Assembly (NCBI RefSeq): GCF_040958095.1
Contig: NC_091237.1
Coordinates: 7,871,576 to 7,935,575 of the forward strand
Reading direction: 5' to 3'
Source of the DNA: Procambarus clarkii
Taxonomy: Eukaryota; Arthropoda; Malacostraca; Decapoda; Cambaridae
Length of the DNA: 64,000 nt
Shown: positions 23,791 to 34,883 of the stretch, piece after piece
How positions within the stretch are numbered: the first letter of the stretch is position 1
How the letters are laid out: every line of letters begins with the position of its first letter
Notes under the pieces: model-generated
Databases searched by the model: none
What the model saw: the letters and a program-made list of their open reading frames with translations, nothing else
Told to the model about the DNA's origin: nothing
Made by a program: the position numbers and the translations under genes

Positions 23791-26186
23791 TGTCTTGTGT
23801 TGATAAAATTATATTGTTGAAGTTTGTGGTGCTGATATTAGTTGAATCTTTTGCGGTTTTTATTGTTTAGATTTCCTGAGTTACACTACGGAAAGAGAAA
23901 TGCGATGGTTGTCGTATTGGCAGATTTTGTGTATTGTGTGTGGATTAGAAGACTGAGGAGATTTACTCTTGACAGTCTGTTGGGGTTCTTGTAGGGAAAA
24001 GACCCCTTTGGTGGATAAGGCGTGTTTTCCTAAGGGTATGGGAAAATCACAGTATGACTGGTTTACTGTGAAATATACTGAATAACGGTGTGTGTTTGTG
24101 TTTTCGGTTTGGACTAGTGTGGTGCTTGGCATAACTGTTGTGCCAATTGTTGTATGTGTTGATGATGTGAATGTTGTGTTTCTGGTCAGTACTAGTGTTT
24201 GAGTGTTTTTCGTGTTCCTGGGGTGGGTGGCAATACCAAGCGTGGGTGTGTGGCGTACTGTTTGTGTTCCTTGTATGCTGTATGGATCTTTTGTGGTTTA
24301 TATTGTCAGTCTTGGGTGTGGAGTTTTGTTTTTAAGAGTATTTGTGTAATTGTGCTGTACTTTGAATGATTTACGTCTGTGTTTTTTGTTGTTGCTTAAT
24401 AGTTATACACCTCTAGTACATATGTTCTTTGTAATGTTATCCTTACATGGATGAGAGACGTTGAGTCTCTATTGGATGTTTGGGTAACACGACACACTTG
24501 TATGTTTACTTATACATGGTCATGATTGCTACTGACGACTTGTTATATGGATATGCATTTTGCATGTACTCTGTACGGGTGTTGCTGTCACTTTGTTGTT
24601 TCACATTGTGTGTCCAAGTGCGTTATTCTTGACTGTGATTTTTTCTCTTGCTATTGTAACCCTTTACATTTGTGACCTGTATGATGATTATATTGTGTGG
24701 GCTTTGTTTTTTTGTGATATATTATTTGATGTACCTGAAGATATATTTTTTAAGTACTAATGTTGGAATATTTTCTTTAAGGGATTGTGTGGTGTTGTGA
24801 TGTATCTGTATATGTGATAATTGTGGTGGTTCTTAACTTTGTACTTACAGGAGTTTTGTTTGATTGTTTCCATCAGTATATGTTTTGTTTTGTATGTTTC
24901 ATTTTCATATGATTTACTCATAATATTTAAATTAAAGAGTACACTGTTGGTGCCATTTGGATCCACATAATTGTTGATATTTAGAGTGTGGCTTTGCTGC
25001 TTGGGTAGGGTGCGGTGGGTCCTGGGACGAGGATTGTAATGTTCTTGAATGTGTGTGTGTTTTGTGTTAGATGTATAAAGTGGGCTCCCTTCTTTTTGTC
25101 GTAATTGTTCAGTGCTTTATTAACAAATATTTTTATTAGTGTTTGTACTGTTGCTATGCTATGTACATTTAGTTTTCAGTTGTGTTATTATCCCCATATG
25201 TTTCTGAGAGTTGTTAGTTGTCAGATAGTTTTGGGTGTCGGCAGTTTTACTTGTTGGTTACGTTCTTTGTAAATAAAAGGATTTACATTCTTTTTCCCTT
25301 TTTTTACATATGTGTTACTTTTAATAAATAGATAGAGAAAAAAACTTCATCTATTTTCAGATTTGTGGGCTGAGCGTCACCCAAATTAAGTTTTCAATAA
25401 TTCACATTCAAGCAGAGTCCAGTCTGATCTATTTGGAAACTACCTAGCTACTGGTAAGTTTCAGTTTTGTGTGACTGGAAGTGCATTGCAATCATTAAAC
25501 AACCAGTCAACATTAGATTATGAAGTATCTTGTAACAATTGAAGTGACAGGTTTCAACACTATTCTTCACAATCATCGTCTCTCTCTTTCCCCGTATTCC
25601 AATCTTTATGTAGAAGCTGTTCACTGGGAATAAATATGGCAGCTGAAGAAAAACAGAGAGTTAAATTACACGGAAATGTATCTTGTTAATGAATAATGTG
25701 AGACCCACTACATCACGTCCATGATTACCAAACGATACCACATTCCATACCAGGTAATAATCTTCGTATTAAATGCGTTTTGACTCCAATTTTTAATGGA
25801 ATTATATAACGTTACATTATACAGCGACTGGCGACTAGGACTTAACAAGACGAAAATATGGACTTGGACTACTAACTCTCTAGTGCAATTACCAAAACTA
25901 TGCATGTCTAGACTGTGGATTTTGATTTTCAAAGCGTTTATTTGTAATAAGAATAGAATGATAATATATTACAATTAAAAAGGTTTTGTTAATGATTATC
26001 ATATGCTTGGTCAGGTATGTAATGTATGTAATGGAACCTAATGTGTGAGAAGTCATGGCATGAGTGAGCTTATCCCTACGCATATATTTATTTGGCCAGT
26101 CACTGGGGTGATATCCATGCCCAAACATTACTTCTGTAAACTATGCGACAAGTCTTTATATATTCACTAATGCATTATTTTATTAA
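23791..26186. other. No recognisable gene or repeat
   Basis: About 2.4 kb of T/G-rich (to 25300) then AT-rich DNA. Small frames, including a hydrophobic 66-codon one at 24560-24760, lack motifs, neighbours or signals. It is the longest unassigned stretch in the window and may be unique host DNA. Confidence 0.55.
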
Positions 26187-27420
26187 ATATACTAGCTGTA
26201 CCCGGCCACGCATTACTGTGGCTCAGCAATGCATGTGCGTTGCTGAGCCACATCAACCCTGTCTCCCAATCCCCCCACTATTCCTGACTCCCCTCATCCT
26301 CCTAACCATTCCTCACTCCAACGACCCTCGTCCTACCAACCCTTTCCCACTAAAAAAAAGAGAGAAAAAAAAAACTTTCCTACTCCCCTGTCCTCTCGTT
26401 CTCCCCTCCATTCCCCCCTCCCCCATCCCTTTGTCCTCCCCACTATCCTCCACTCCACCTTCCCCTCGTCCTCCTAACCATTCCCCACTCCACCGTCCCT
26501 CCGTCCTCCCCATCATCTCTCACTCCCCTGTCCCCTGGTCCTCCCTTCCATTCCCCTGTCCCCTCGTCTTCCCCACCATTCCCCTGTCCCCTCGTCCTCT
26601 CCACCATCCCCCACTCCTGTCCCCTCGTCCTCCCCACCATTCCCCACTGCCTCATCCGATGCATTCCCAAATGGTCTGGTGTTCCCATCAGAAAATTGGG
26701 AACATCAAATGGTCTAATGTTCTTATCATTGAAATATAAGAAAAACAGTTAAAAAACGAAATGAAAAAATACAAAATATAAACTAGACTCACGAAACGAA
26801 CGGTTTGGTAAACAAAATAGCTTAATTCCAACGCAATGTCACATAAAATAATTAAATGAAAATATACCGAAATCTATGAAAATTTAATTTATCAATGAAA
26901 TAGGAAACATTGAAATGGAACTGTAACATATTTTGTATAGCATGTGTTACTCTTACATGCAACAGATAGAGCTGTTTCTTAAAAAAAAATGCTTTTACCT
27001 GTCACATGTGTGGCATCTATCCTTATACTTCGTAATGAACAGTATGGAAAACAACACAGCTCAATTCCAACACTTTGTCACACAAAATATTTTAAATCAA
27101 AATGAAAATGAATCTAAATCTATGAAAATTTCATTTATCAATGCAATCGGAAACATTGAAATGGAATCTTAACATATTTAATAGAGTGTGTGTGTTGCCA
27201 TTATGTGCAACAGATGGCGCTGTTTAAAAACAAATAAACATGTTTTTCCCTGTCACAGGTGTGTGGCATCTATATCATAGGTATATAGACACGCACATAT
27301 TCGAATGTGAATTCGAATTTCACGTTGTGTGAAAAATTCAAAGCAATTGGTGAAGAACTTTTGAAGATAACGACTTTGAACAAACGAGCATTTACATTTA
27401 TATTTATATTGATTATTTTT
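26187..27420 (+). repeat. ACTAGC repeat family, copy 3
   Basis: Starts TATACTAGCTGTACCCGGCC with the GC-rich head and GAGCCACATCAACC, then the pyrimidine minisatellite (26260-26660), A-rich body blocks at about 26795 and 27035, GCAACAGATGGCGCTGTTTA, and ends ACAAACGAGCATTTACATTT with no TA expansion. Lies 85 bp left of the BEL insertion. Confidence 0.8.
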
Positions 27421-27504
27421 TTTTTAACTACAACAGTGTCTCTGACCTGAGTTAATTATTCCTTTGAACGTTGGTCACGATCTATCCTCATCGTTCTTTT
27501 GACT

Positions 27505-27509
27505 GGAAC
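27505..27509. repeat. Target-site duplication (left) of BEL element
   Basis: GGAAC directly before the LTR, repeated at 37579-37583. Confidence 0.95.
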
Positions 27510-29104
27510 TGTGGGATATTTGGGCTTGATTCTGATTAATTAATAATTAAAGTAGTAAATTAAATTACGAAGGACCACCCGCTTTTAAAGTAAAGAGGGA
27601 AACTGAGAATTTCAGATCATTGGATAAAATTCTAGAGAAAACCAGTGACTATGGATATGACTAGAAAGTATGATCATAAGAATAATTAATGGGCTGTATT
27701 ATTAAAGAAACAAACCTCAAACACCTACATTGGGGGGTTATTACTGGAGGTCAGTACGTCCAGGAATCAGTGTGGTTCGTTCACTAATTCAATTAATAAT
27801 AATCTAATCCTAAAATAATGCTGAATATAATATTATTCATATAAAGAAGAACATGAATATGAGCATAACAATGAGTTACAGTAAATCACACATTATGTTG
27901 AAACATTATGAATGTATCAAATTGCTAGAATATGGAAAAAAGAAATAAGCCTTAGCTTGTAGTAGGTTCCTTTAGATAACCCTGGAAGTCCTCTTAATCT
28001 CCAAGTCTGGTACACTGACGAATGGCACGGTCAACATGGAGAAGACAGCATGAGGAATTCGTCTCTCGAGCTGCAAGATAAATAACTACCAGTAGCAATT
28101 GATTTAACTACTCAATTCATATTCAAGATTATTAATATCTACAGATGGAATTCTAATCACCTATTATTAGGTGTTATCTCGCCGCGTGACGCGCAATCAC
28201 CCCGCTATTATTAAACCTGTAAATGATGCATCAAATAAAAGGTACTTAGCTGTGGGCACTGTATAAGTATTAAGATTGCCGTAATTTCGCATCCCAGGCT
28301 CCGGTGAACCTATCCTGGATTGATGCGTTTCAAGCTGGCTGATCACGTGTCGTCAGGAACCAAGTCTAGGGTCCCTCTTTTAACACCAGCACTAGTTGAA
28401 GATATTATCTGCAAGGTCGTTCACGCCTCACAGTGGCGGCTTTCATCTGCGGATGAATAACACCTGCCCGATTTGCTGGGCAATGGTGTCGTTTTTGAAT
28501 ACGGTAAGTGCGGTTCTGCCTCCTTCCGGCTCTGCACGTGTCCGCGTCCCGACACCGAATGGCGTCCCCCAACCCACGCCGAGTCGACGTTCACGACACA
28601 AATTATTGTCTTGAACATTAATATTTCCTCGCATTCGCGCTTGAAACTCTAAAGACTGGACGGGTTTATTATTTAGAGGAACGAAATATTATTATTTAAC
28701 TATTTAAGAATAGTAAATATATAAGGGAGAGGAATTAATGTCTCCCCATGGCATTCATTGATGACGTTAACACTATCGCGAGGTAGACGGTATAATTCTA
28801 ACGCTCTATTCGGCTTTTAGTTAGAGAACAATTCGTCTGCAATCAGTTGTCATACAGAATGCTTTAATTATGGAGAATCATATTTAATTCTCACACAAAT
28901 TGAATATAATGTGTTTTACTGTAAAGAAATCTGACGCAATACTGGCGTCAGGTGACGTGAGAATTCTAGCCTAATGCACAGATGAATTATTAGTACAGGA
29001 GAATTCTACGAGTTGTTAATTTTACTTACTACAATATTAAGTATGGTTAGTAATAAGTAATGAGAATACAACAATGCTGTATTCGATGTTGGAAATATCC
29101 AACA
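27510..29104 (-). repeat. BEL 3' LTR
   Basis: 1595 bp. In plus orientation it starts TGTGGGATATTTGGG and ends AATATCCAACA. Differences from the other LTR were seen near 27555 (G/A), 28226 (C/T), 28583 (A/G) and 28792 (T/C). Confidence 0.96.
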
Positions 29105-29456
29105 TAACTCCGGGGGGGGATTCCCAGGGTCGCAGTGTACTGTGTTGTACTGACCTATCCCGAAGTGATATTAAGATTAATACATTAGTATGTTAATATG
29201 TTAGTATGTTAGTACACACATAACGAACGTCCCGGATTTATCAAGGACTTACAAGAATTTGAGTCTTGTTATTCACATGTCAACTGAAACATGTTGTTTG
29301 TAGCCTACACAATATTTATAAAATTTAACTCTTCCAATTTAAACTAACAGAATCTACTGTGATGCGATATCTTGGGTCATAGTGACATGTAATGTTTCGT
29401 TACGTGATATCACATCGTAGTATCAGCACAGTTTTCTTAGTGGGAAATGAAAGAAA
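29105..29456 (-). other. BEL 3' non-coding region
   Basis: Between the integrase stop and the 3' LTR. On the coding strand the LTR is preceded by a run of eight C then GGAGTTA rather than a normal polypurine tract. Confidence 0.6.
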
Positions 29457-30530
29457 TTATTCTTCTTCAGAGTTATAATAGGCTCGCAAATTCCGCCTAC
29501 ATTGTTGAGCTGCAGCTCTAGTGGGACGGTTGCTTGGAGGAACAAATTCATTGTCCTCTGAAATCACTGGGGAAGCTGGATCTGACTGATATTCTTGTTC
29601 AGTCAGTTCTAGGGGAACCAGCTTCTCTAAAGTTTTCAGAGTAGTGTTGCCTTTGCATAAGACCTTAACCACTCTTAGGACACCTTGTCGATCTGGGTGA
29701 ATGGTGACGATTTTTCCTATAGGCCACTCGGACCTTGGTCCATCACTGTCGACTAGTACAAGGTCTCCAGGTTTTAATTGTACTTTATTGTAAGGGCTCG
29801 AAGCTCCGTAGTGGTACTCTCGTAGAGCTGTGAGGTATTCTCGAGTCCACACCTCATTCCACCTGTTAATAACTCTAGAAAGATGCTGGTAGCTTTCCAC
29901 CAAGTCTCCTCTGGTCACATGGGACGGGTCTACGGGGTCCCCTTCGGCCAAGGGGATGAGAGGGCTCAGTAGACCTCCATGGATCAAGTGAGAGGGGCTC
30001 AGTGGTTCTCTCTGGGTGTAATCATCAGACAGGTAGGTGATCGGGCGGTTATTGACTCGCGCCTCGATTTCCACAACAATAGTTTGGAGTTCTGAGTAAC
30101 TGATCCTTTGTCGGAGTAACGTTTTCCTTAGACATCTTTTGACTGTGCCTACCATTCGCTCATAGAACCCACCTTGCCAAGGGGCTCTTGGTGCTATGAA
30201 TTTCCAGTGACATTGTCTTCTTTGTAAGACTGATTGCACTTCAGGGTGGTTCCAGACTTCTCGCAAACAACTTTCTCCCGCTACAAAATTAGATCCGTTG
30301 TCTGATATCATTAATCTAGGACATGATCGACGGGCAGCAAATCTGCGGAAAGCTTGAATGAAAGCTTCAGCACTCATGTCTGGGGTGACCTCTAAGTGCA
30401 CACCTCTGGTTGTAGCACATGTAAAGAGACAAATGTACGCCTTCACTGGTATATTATCTGGGTTACCAGTGAGAAGTAAGGCTCCTGTATAATCTACTCC
30501 AGTGGTTTCGAATGGACGAAGATGAACTAC
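29457..30530 (-). CDS. BEL integrase region of pol
   Basis: In frame with the upstream pol after the UGA at 30531-30533. Residues after the stop (VVHLRPFETTGVDYTG) supply the first catalytic Asp region. Then CLFTCATTRGVHLEVTPDM, the second Asp in MISDNGSNFVAG, and the catalytic Glu in GGFYERMVGTVKRC, followed by a C-terminal domain with LKPGDLVLVDSD and WPIGKIVTIHPDRQG. The zinc finger lies upstream of the stop. About 358 codons. Needs readthrough, or is separated by a nonsense mutation, so as it stands it has no obvious start of its own except internal Met at 30446. Confidence 0.9.
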   Translation of the reverse strand, partial: VVHLRPFETTGVDYTGALLLTGNPDNIPVKAYICLFTCATTRGVHLEVTPDMSAEAFIQAFRRFAARRSCPRLMISDNGSNFVAGESCLREVWNHPEVQSVLQRRQCHWKFIAPRAPWQGGFYERMVGTVKRCLRKTLLRQRISYSELQTIVVEIEARVNNRPITYLSDDYTQREPLSPSHLIHGGLLSPLIPLAEGDPVDPSHVTRGDLVESYQHLSRVINRWNEVWTREYLTALREYHYGASSPYNKVQLKPGDLVLVDSDGPRSEWPIGKIVTIHPDRQGVLRVVKVLCKGNTTLKTLEKLVPLELTEQEYQSDPASPVISEDNEFVPPSNRPTRAAAQQCRRNLRAYYNSEEE

Positions 30531-32861
30531 TCACTCTTCTGGGAGTGGAGGAGGTCCTGGGTAAGGACAGACTCTAGCGTCGTATCTCTTACAGATTACA
30601 CAAGATTTAATAATGGTCTTAACAGTCTGACGACCTTGAGGAAGCCAGTACCTTTGTCTAAGATCGGTGAGAGTATCTAAAACTCCACCATGTAAGGTAC
30701 CATATTGATGGTGATGTAAGACAAAAAGTTTAGTTATGATGTGGTGGCGAGGTAAAAGGATTGGGTTCTTAGTGTCTAAGTCAATCTTTGCATGTAGCAA
30801 ACGTCCTCCACATCGTAGTATGTTATGAGTGTTGACATCGTACCAGATGCCCAGAGATTTAGTGAGTTTATCCGGAAGATTCTCAAATTCACTTCCGTAA
30901 GTCTCTTGCTGCGCCCGCTTAATCCAATAGTGAACAGGATTGGGAAATTTGTGTCGTATTCCTACTTTAGAGAGAAAATCAAAGACGTGTGCAGTCACTC
31001 GTAACAATTTGCTTAAGTTGGAATAATGATGAGGATTAATGGCTAATGTTCGCTGAGGCTCTGGTTCCTTCATGGGAGCGGTGATACTGGTCACTATGAC
31101 TTGTGGCTTTTGTTTGGGCCACTGACCACCAACAAGCCATGAAGGTCCGTTGAACCACAGCGAAGATTTGACAAGTTGTTTTAATGTCAATCCTCTTGAC
31201 AAATAATCTGCAGGATTGTCCTTAGTAGGGACATGTCTAAACTTATAACCTGCGGATAAATCATGAATCTCCCTGACGCGATTACTTACGTAAGGAGTTT
31301 TGTTGTTATTGTTTCTTACCCATTGTAAGACTGCCTCGTTGTCTGACCACACTACAATCTCACCAAAGTGGATATTACTGAGTGTTTTTGCCAGGCAATG
31401 GGCCAACCTTACTCCCACTAGCAATGCAGTCAACTCCATCTGAGGTAAGGATCTCTTTTTGATGGGAGCAACTCTTGCTTTTGATGTGAGTAAAATTGAT
31501 TGAGCACTGTTAACTAAATAGGCTACTGCGCCATATGCTTTGCCAGAGGCATCGCAAAAAACGTGTAAATTGGTGGGTAAGTTTGGTCCTGAAGCATTAC
31601 GTGGGAATTTCAAAACACCTAACTGATTAAAATCTGTTGAGAGTATTTGCCATTTGGTTTGTAACTCACTTGGTAACGGATCATCCCATCCCATATGTTG
31701 TTGCCAGCACTCCTGCATTAGGAGTTTGCCCCTTATTAATATAGGACTAAGTAGGCCTAAAGGGTCAAATGGTTGACTGACAAATGAGAGCAGTGTTCTC
31801 ATGGTAAGGGTTGAGTTATCAGTTTGCACTGACTTGACATTCATCTCGTCAGTGTTGATGTTCCATTCCACGCCTAGAACCTTTAAGTTACTGGGTACCT
31901 GATAATCGGGAAATTCTTTCTCAATTAACTGGTTAAGCAGTTTATTATTTGAGGCCCATGACTGTAGAGGCATATTAGCTCCTAACAATTCACGGTTAGC
32001 CTCATGGTAGATTTCTACCAGATCAGCTTGGTCATTAGTTGTCCCCTGGAAATTGTCGACATATAAGTTGTCGCTAATGGTTGCCTTATAAGGGCTGTCT
32101 GATTTCCTCAAATGCGTGTCTAGTGTTGCTTGCAAAAGAAACGGTGAGGATGTAGCACCAAACAATACAGAGGCGAACCGATAGGTGATTATTTCACTGT
32201 TAGGATCCAGTGGATTCTTGTACCAGAGGAATTTTGTGTAGTCAAGATCTTCCTCCTGCAATCCTACTCGGAGAAAGGCTTTGCTGATGTCGGCAGTGTA
32301 GGCAAAAATGCCTGTGCGAAATCGTAACAATACGTCATGTAGCCTCTGTGTTAGGCTAGGTCCCGTTTGGAGACATTCATTTAGAGACACACTATTAGGC
32401 TTTACTTTAGCACTGCAATTAAAGACAATACGAATAGGTGTTGTCAGTGAGTCTTTCACCACAGCATGGTGTGGTAAATAATGACCTGTTTTTCGGTCAT
32501 CGTGTTCAACAACTTCAATGAACTTGTTGTTAAGTTGTTGTTGAATAAGTTGGTGATACATGGTTAATTTTTCTGGCTGCTTCTGCAGTCGTGTTAATTG
32601 AGAGCGCAATTGTGAGGCTGCCATAAAATAATTCACTGGAAGTTGGGGATGATCTAACTTAAAAGGAAGTCTTACCCAGTATTGTTTATTTGAGTAGACC
32701 ACTGTATCCAGATATTGCTGGTAAGTCCATGTATCATCAGGACTTGGTTGCTCAGGGATGATGCCTAACGTATCTAAATCCCACAAACGATGTATTGGTG
32801 GGTCAGACTCAATGTCCTCGGCTATTTCCCTGAAGCGTAGGGGTGACTGCTCTAAGCCTAG
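30531..32861 (-). CDS. pol: BEL pol: RT, RNase H and integrase zinc finger
   Basis: Open from the codon after the UGA at 32862-32864 to a second UGA at 30531-30533, 776 codons. RT: TADISKAFLRVGLQEEDLDY (motif A), RFASVLFGATSSPFLLQATL (block B), DNLYVDNFQGT with YVDN where YVDD is canonical. RNase H of Pao type: HVFCDASGKAYGAVAYL, MELTALLVGVRLAH, VVWSDNEAVLQWVR, KDNPADYLSRG. Integrase zinc finger: HHIITKLFVLHHH...CVICKR. No ATG starts this segment near its 5' end (first open codon CTA), so expression by readthrough from Gag or as part of a once-continuous frame is implied. Confidence 0.93.
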   Translation of the reverse strand, partial: LGLEQSPLRFREIAEDIESDPPIHRLWDLDTLGIIPEQPSPDDTWTYQQYLDTVVYSNKQYWVRLPFKLDHPQLPVNYFMAASQLRSQLTRLQKQPEKLTMYHQLIQQQLNNKFIEVVEHDDRKTGHYLPHHAVVKDSLTTPIRIVFNCSAKVKPNSVSLNECLQTGPSLTQRLHDVLLRFRTGIFAYTADISKAFLRVGLQEEDLDYTKFLWYKNPLDPNSEIITYRFASVLFGATSSPFLLQATLDTHLRKSDSPYKATISDNLYVDNFQGTTNDQADLVEIYHEANRELLGANMPLQSWASNNKLLNQLIEKEFPDYQVPSNLKVLGVEWNINTDEMNVKSVQTDNSTLTMRTLLSFVSQPFDPLGLLSPILIRGKLLMQECWQQHMGWDDPLPSELQTKWQILSTDFNQLGVLKFPRNASGPNLPTNLHVFCDASGKAYGAVAYLVNSAQSILLTSKARVAPIKKRSLPQMELTALLVGVRLAHCLAKTLSNIHFGEIVVWSDNEAVLQWVRNNNNKTPYVSNRVREIHDLSAGYKFRHVPTKDNPADYLSRGLTLKQLVKSSLWFNGPSWLVGGQWPKQKPQVIVTSITAPMKEPEPQRTLAINPHHYSNLSKLLRVTAHVFDFLSKVGIRHKFPNPVHYWIKRAQQETYGSEFENLPDKLTKSLGIWYDVNTHNILRCGGRLLHAKIDLDTKNPILLPRHHIITKLFVLHHHQYGTLHGGVLDTLTDLRQRYWLPQGRQTVKTIIKSCVICKRYDARVCPYPGPPPLPEE

Positions 32862-32870
32862 TCACGCCAC
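32850..32870 (-). promoter_or_regulatory. Candidate stop-codon readthrough site (UGA CUA G)
   Basis: The Gag-protease frame ends GTG GCG TGA, followed in the same frame by CTA GGC TTA into pol. UGA followed by CUAG is a well-known efficient readthrough context in metazoan mRNAs and plus-strand viruses. A simple alternative is a CGA to TGA mutation. Confidence 0.5.
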
Positions 32871-34883
32871 AATTACATTATTGGTTTGTTGGTTTGTGGG
32901 CGCTGGACCTTGTCTGAAAAGCACGGGTCCTGTGAGCAATTTGCCACCTGCGGATGACAACAAATTCATACCATGTTGCCTAGTGCATCCAGTGATAAAC
33001 TTGTAGTAATGATCCGCGCCTATTAATATTCTAATATCTGTGAGACAATCGGAATTTATTTTATGATCCGCTAGTCTCATGCGGTTTCGCTTAAGGTGTC
33101 TCGCTGTGCGAGCTAATCCTGTGACCTGTAGGTCCGTAGGAATCTTATCCACTACCACCGCATGGATTGGGCTAGCTGAGGATCCTAGTCTAACTAGTAA
33201 TTTAACTACCTTGTAGTCACGTGGTCCACTATTTGATAGGAAACCAGAAATGTTTAACTTCACACTTTTGGTAGGTTTTAAATTTAAATCATCTACCAAC
33301 TGTTGTGTGATGAAGGTTTTTTGGGAACCTTGGTCAAAGAGACCTCTACTGTTAATCCTAGATCTTCGGTTTATTAATTTAAGCTGAGCGGTAGGCAAGG
33401 TTGTACTGTTGCCTGACTCAGTAGCGAGTACATTCACTTCGTGATGTACTTTACAATATTGCACTGAAGTAGAATTGGTAAAATTCTCTCCAGTGGTCAT
33501 AGTAGGTGTAGGAGATTTCCTACATAAGGCGTAGTGGTGTACACCCTGTTTACAACGGTTGCAAGTACGTAGTGGTACGGCACATTTCTTGGGATCATGA
33601 GAACCCATACATCTAGTGTATTTATGCAATTCCTGTAACCTTTTAATCCTAGCATTATAAGTAGGATAAACTGAGCATTGGTATGCAGTATGCCCTTGAT
33701 TGCAGAGCAGACACTTTCTCTCTTTGTTTGACTTGTTCTCTTTATTAGACAAGTCATGGGTCATCTCAGAAGGAGACACCGAATATGTACCTACATTTCC
33801 ACTTCTTTTCCCAGTGGATAGAGTAGTTTTTGATGTAAATTTATTAGACTTGTTTAAAGTCTGTTTAGGTTTGATAGAAGTGTCAACTTGAGTTGAACTA
33901 CGATGAGAGTTAGTAGAGGAGTTTGTAACTTTCTCCCCGTCTTGATTGGCTCTTTGTCTTTCGACTAAGGTATGTAGACCTTCTGTGATTTCTTTCAGAG
34001 TCAAAAAGGTCGTATTGTAAATAGTACACAACTTATCTAAAGTTTCTCTTGGTAATTTTCGTTTAACAACTACTTTAGTCATCCATTCGGCTGACTGTAT
34101 TTGGACTTTAAGGCTTAAGGCCTTGAGTAAAGACTCTAACTCTAGTCTGAAATTTTGGAGAGACTCTGCAGAATTATTAGCAGAGGGTAAATCTAACAAT
34201 TTTTGAACTAAGACAGTAACAGTTCTCTCCTTGTTATCGTAGTTGGTTTGGAGCAATTGTACAGCTGATGCGTAACCATCACTGGTCAGTGTTATATTGG
34301 AGATTACTTTCAAAGCTTCCTTTCTTAACAGGCCTTGTAAATAAGTGAATTTGGTGGTTTGAGGAATGTTAGTTTTAGAGTCTACTGCATCTACGAACTT
34401 ACTCCAAAAATCATCCCAACTTTCGTTCTCATCACCAGAGAATGTGGGTATGTTGATTTGAGGTAATTTAACCTCAGGATCTGTACGGACAGTGGAAGTT
34501 ACTGTCAGCTTGTTTTTAGCAATTTGCTTCTTATAGGGTAGAAGCTTAACTCGAATATCTTCTTCATACTGAGCTAACTCATCTATAACCTCATCAAGTT
34601 CACTACTCTCTATAGAGGTTGATTGCAATTCGGTCAAATACAAATTCATGTGTTGCTTAATATGAGCAAATTTACTTTCAGCAACTTGTAATAAATCCTC
34701 TAATTCAAAGTAATCAACCGTTGACTGTTGTGACAGATTTTGACATTTATTAATCTGTCGGGTCAAATGACCTTTCAGACCAACAAGGGTCCTTTTCATT
34801 TTGGTAGCCGTATCCATCTTGTTGGGTAAAGGCTGATTGGTCAGTAAATACTTATTACTGAAGTAACTGGGATATTGATTCAT
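32862..34883 (-). CDS. gag: BEL Gag-protease polyprotein, 673 aa
   Basis: Starts at ATG 34883. Helical N-terminal half with coiled-coil character (residues about 20-130), then a DUF1759/UBN2-like capsid segment (PQINIPTFSGDENESWDDFW, about 150-170), three Cys/His clusters (CLLCNQGHTAYQC, a CMGSHDPKKC-type cluster, CNRCKQGVHHYALC, about 395-470), and a C-terminal A17-like aspartic protease with GLFDQGSQKTFIT (about 535) and ILIGADHYYKF. The active-site triad reads DQGS rather than DSG/DTG. Ends at UGA 32862-32864, in frame with pol. Confidence 0.93.
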   Translation of the reverse strand: MNQYPSYFSNKYLLTNQPLPNKMDTATKMKRTLVGLKGHLTRQINKCQNLSQQSTVDYFELEDLLQVAESKFAHIKQHMNLYLTELQSTSIESSELDEVIDELAQYEEDIRVKLLPYKKQIAKNKLTVTSTVRTDPEVKLPQINIPTFSGDENESWDDFWSKFVDAVDSKTNIPQTTKFTYLQGLLRKEALKVISNITLTSDGYASAVQLLQTNYDNKERTVTVLVQKLLDLPSANNSAESLQNFRLELESLLKALSLKVQIQSAEWMTKVVVKRKLPRETLDKLCTIYNTTFLTLKEITEGLHTLVERQRANQDGEKVTNSSTNSHRSSTQVDTSIKPKQTLNKSNKFTSKTTLSTGKRSGNVGTYSVSPSEMTHDLSNKENKSNKERKCLLCNQGHTAYQCSVYPTYNARIKRLQELHKYTRCMGSHDPKKCAVPLRTCNRCKQGVHHYALCRKSPTPTMTTGENFTNSTSVQYCKVHHEVNVLATESGNSTTLPTAQLKLINRRSRINSRGLFDQGSQKTFITQQLVDDLNLKPTKSVKLNISGFLSNSGPRDYKVVKLLVRLGSSASPIHAVVVDKIPTDLQVTGLARTARHLKRNRMRLADHKINSDCLTDIRILIGADHYYKFITGCTRQHGMNLLSSAGGKLLTGPVLFRQGPAPTNQQTNNVIVA

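Noticed and set aside
24560..24760. 66-codon hydrophobic ORF resembling a membrane protein
   Set aside because: T-rich DNA gives hydrophobic codons by composition. No conserved motif or gene context.
28396..28634. Small ORFs in both BEL LTRs (also at 36870-37108)
   Set aside because: Identical only because the LTRs are recent duplicates. There is no domain and no support for translation.
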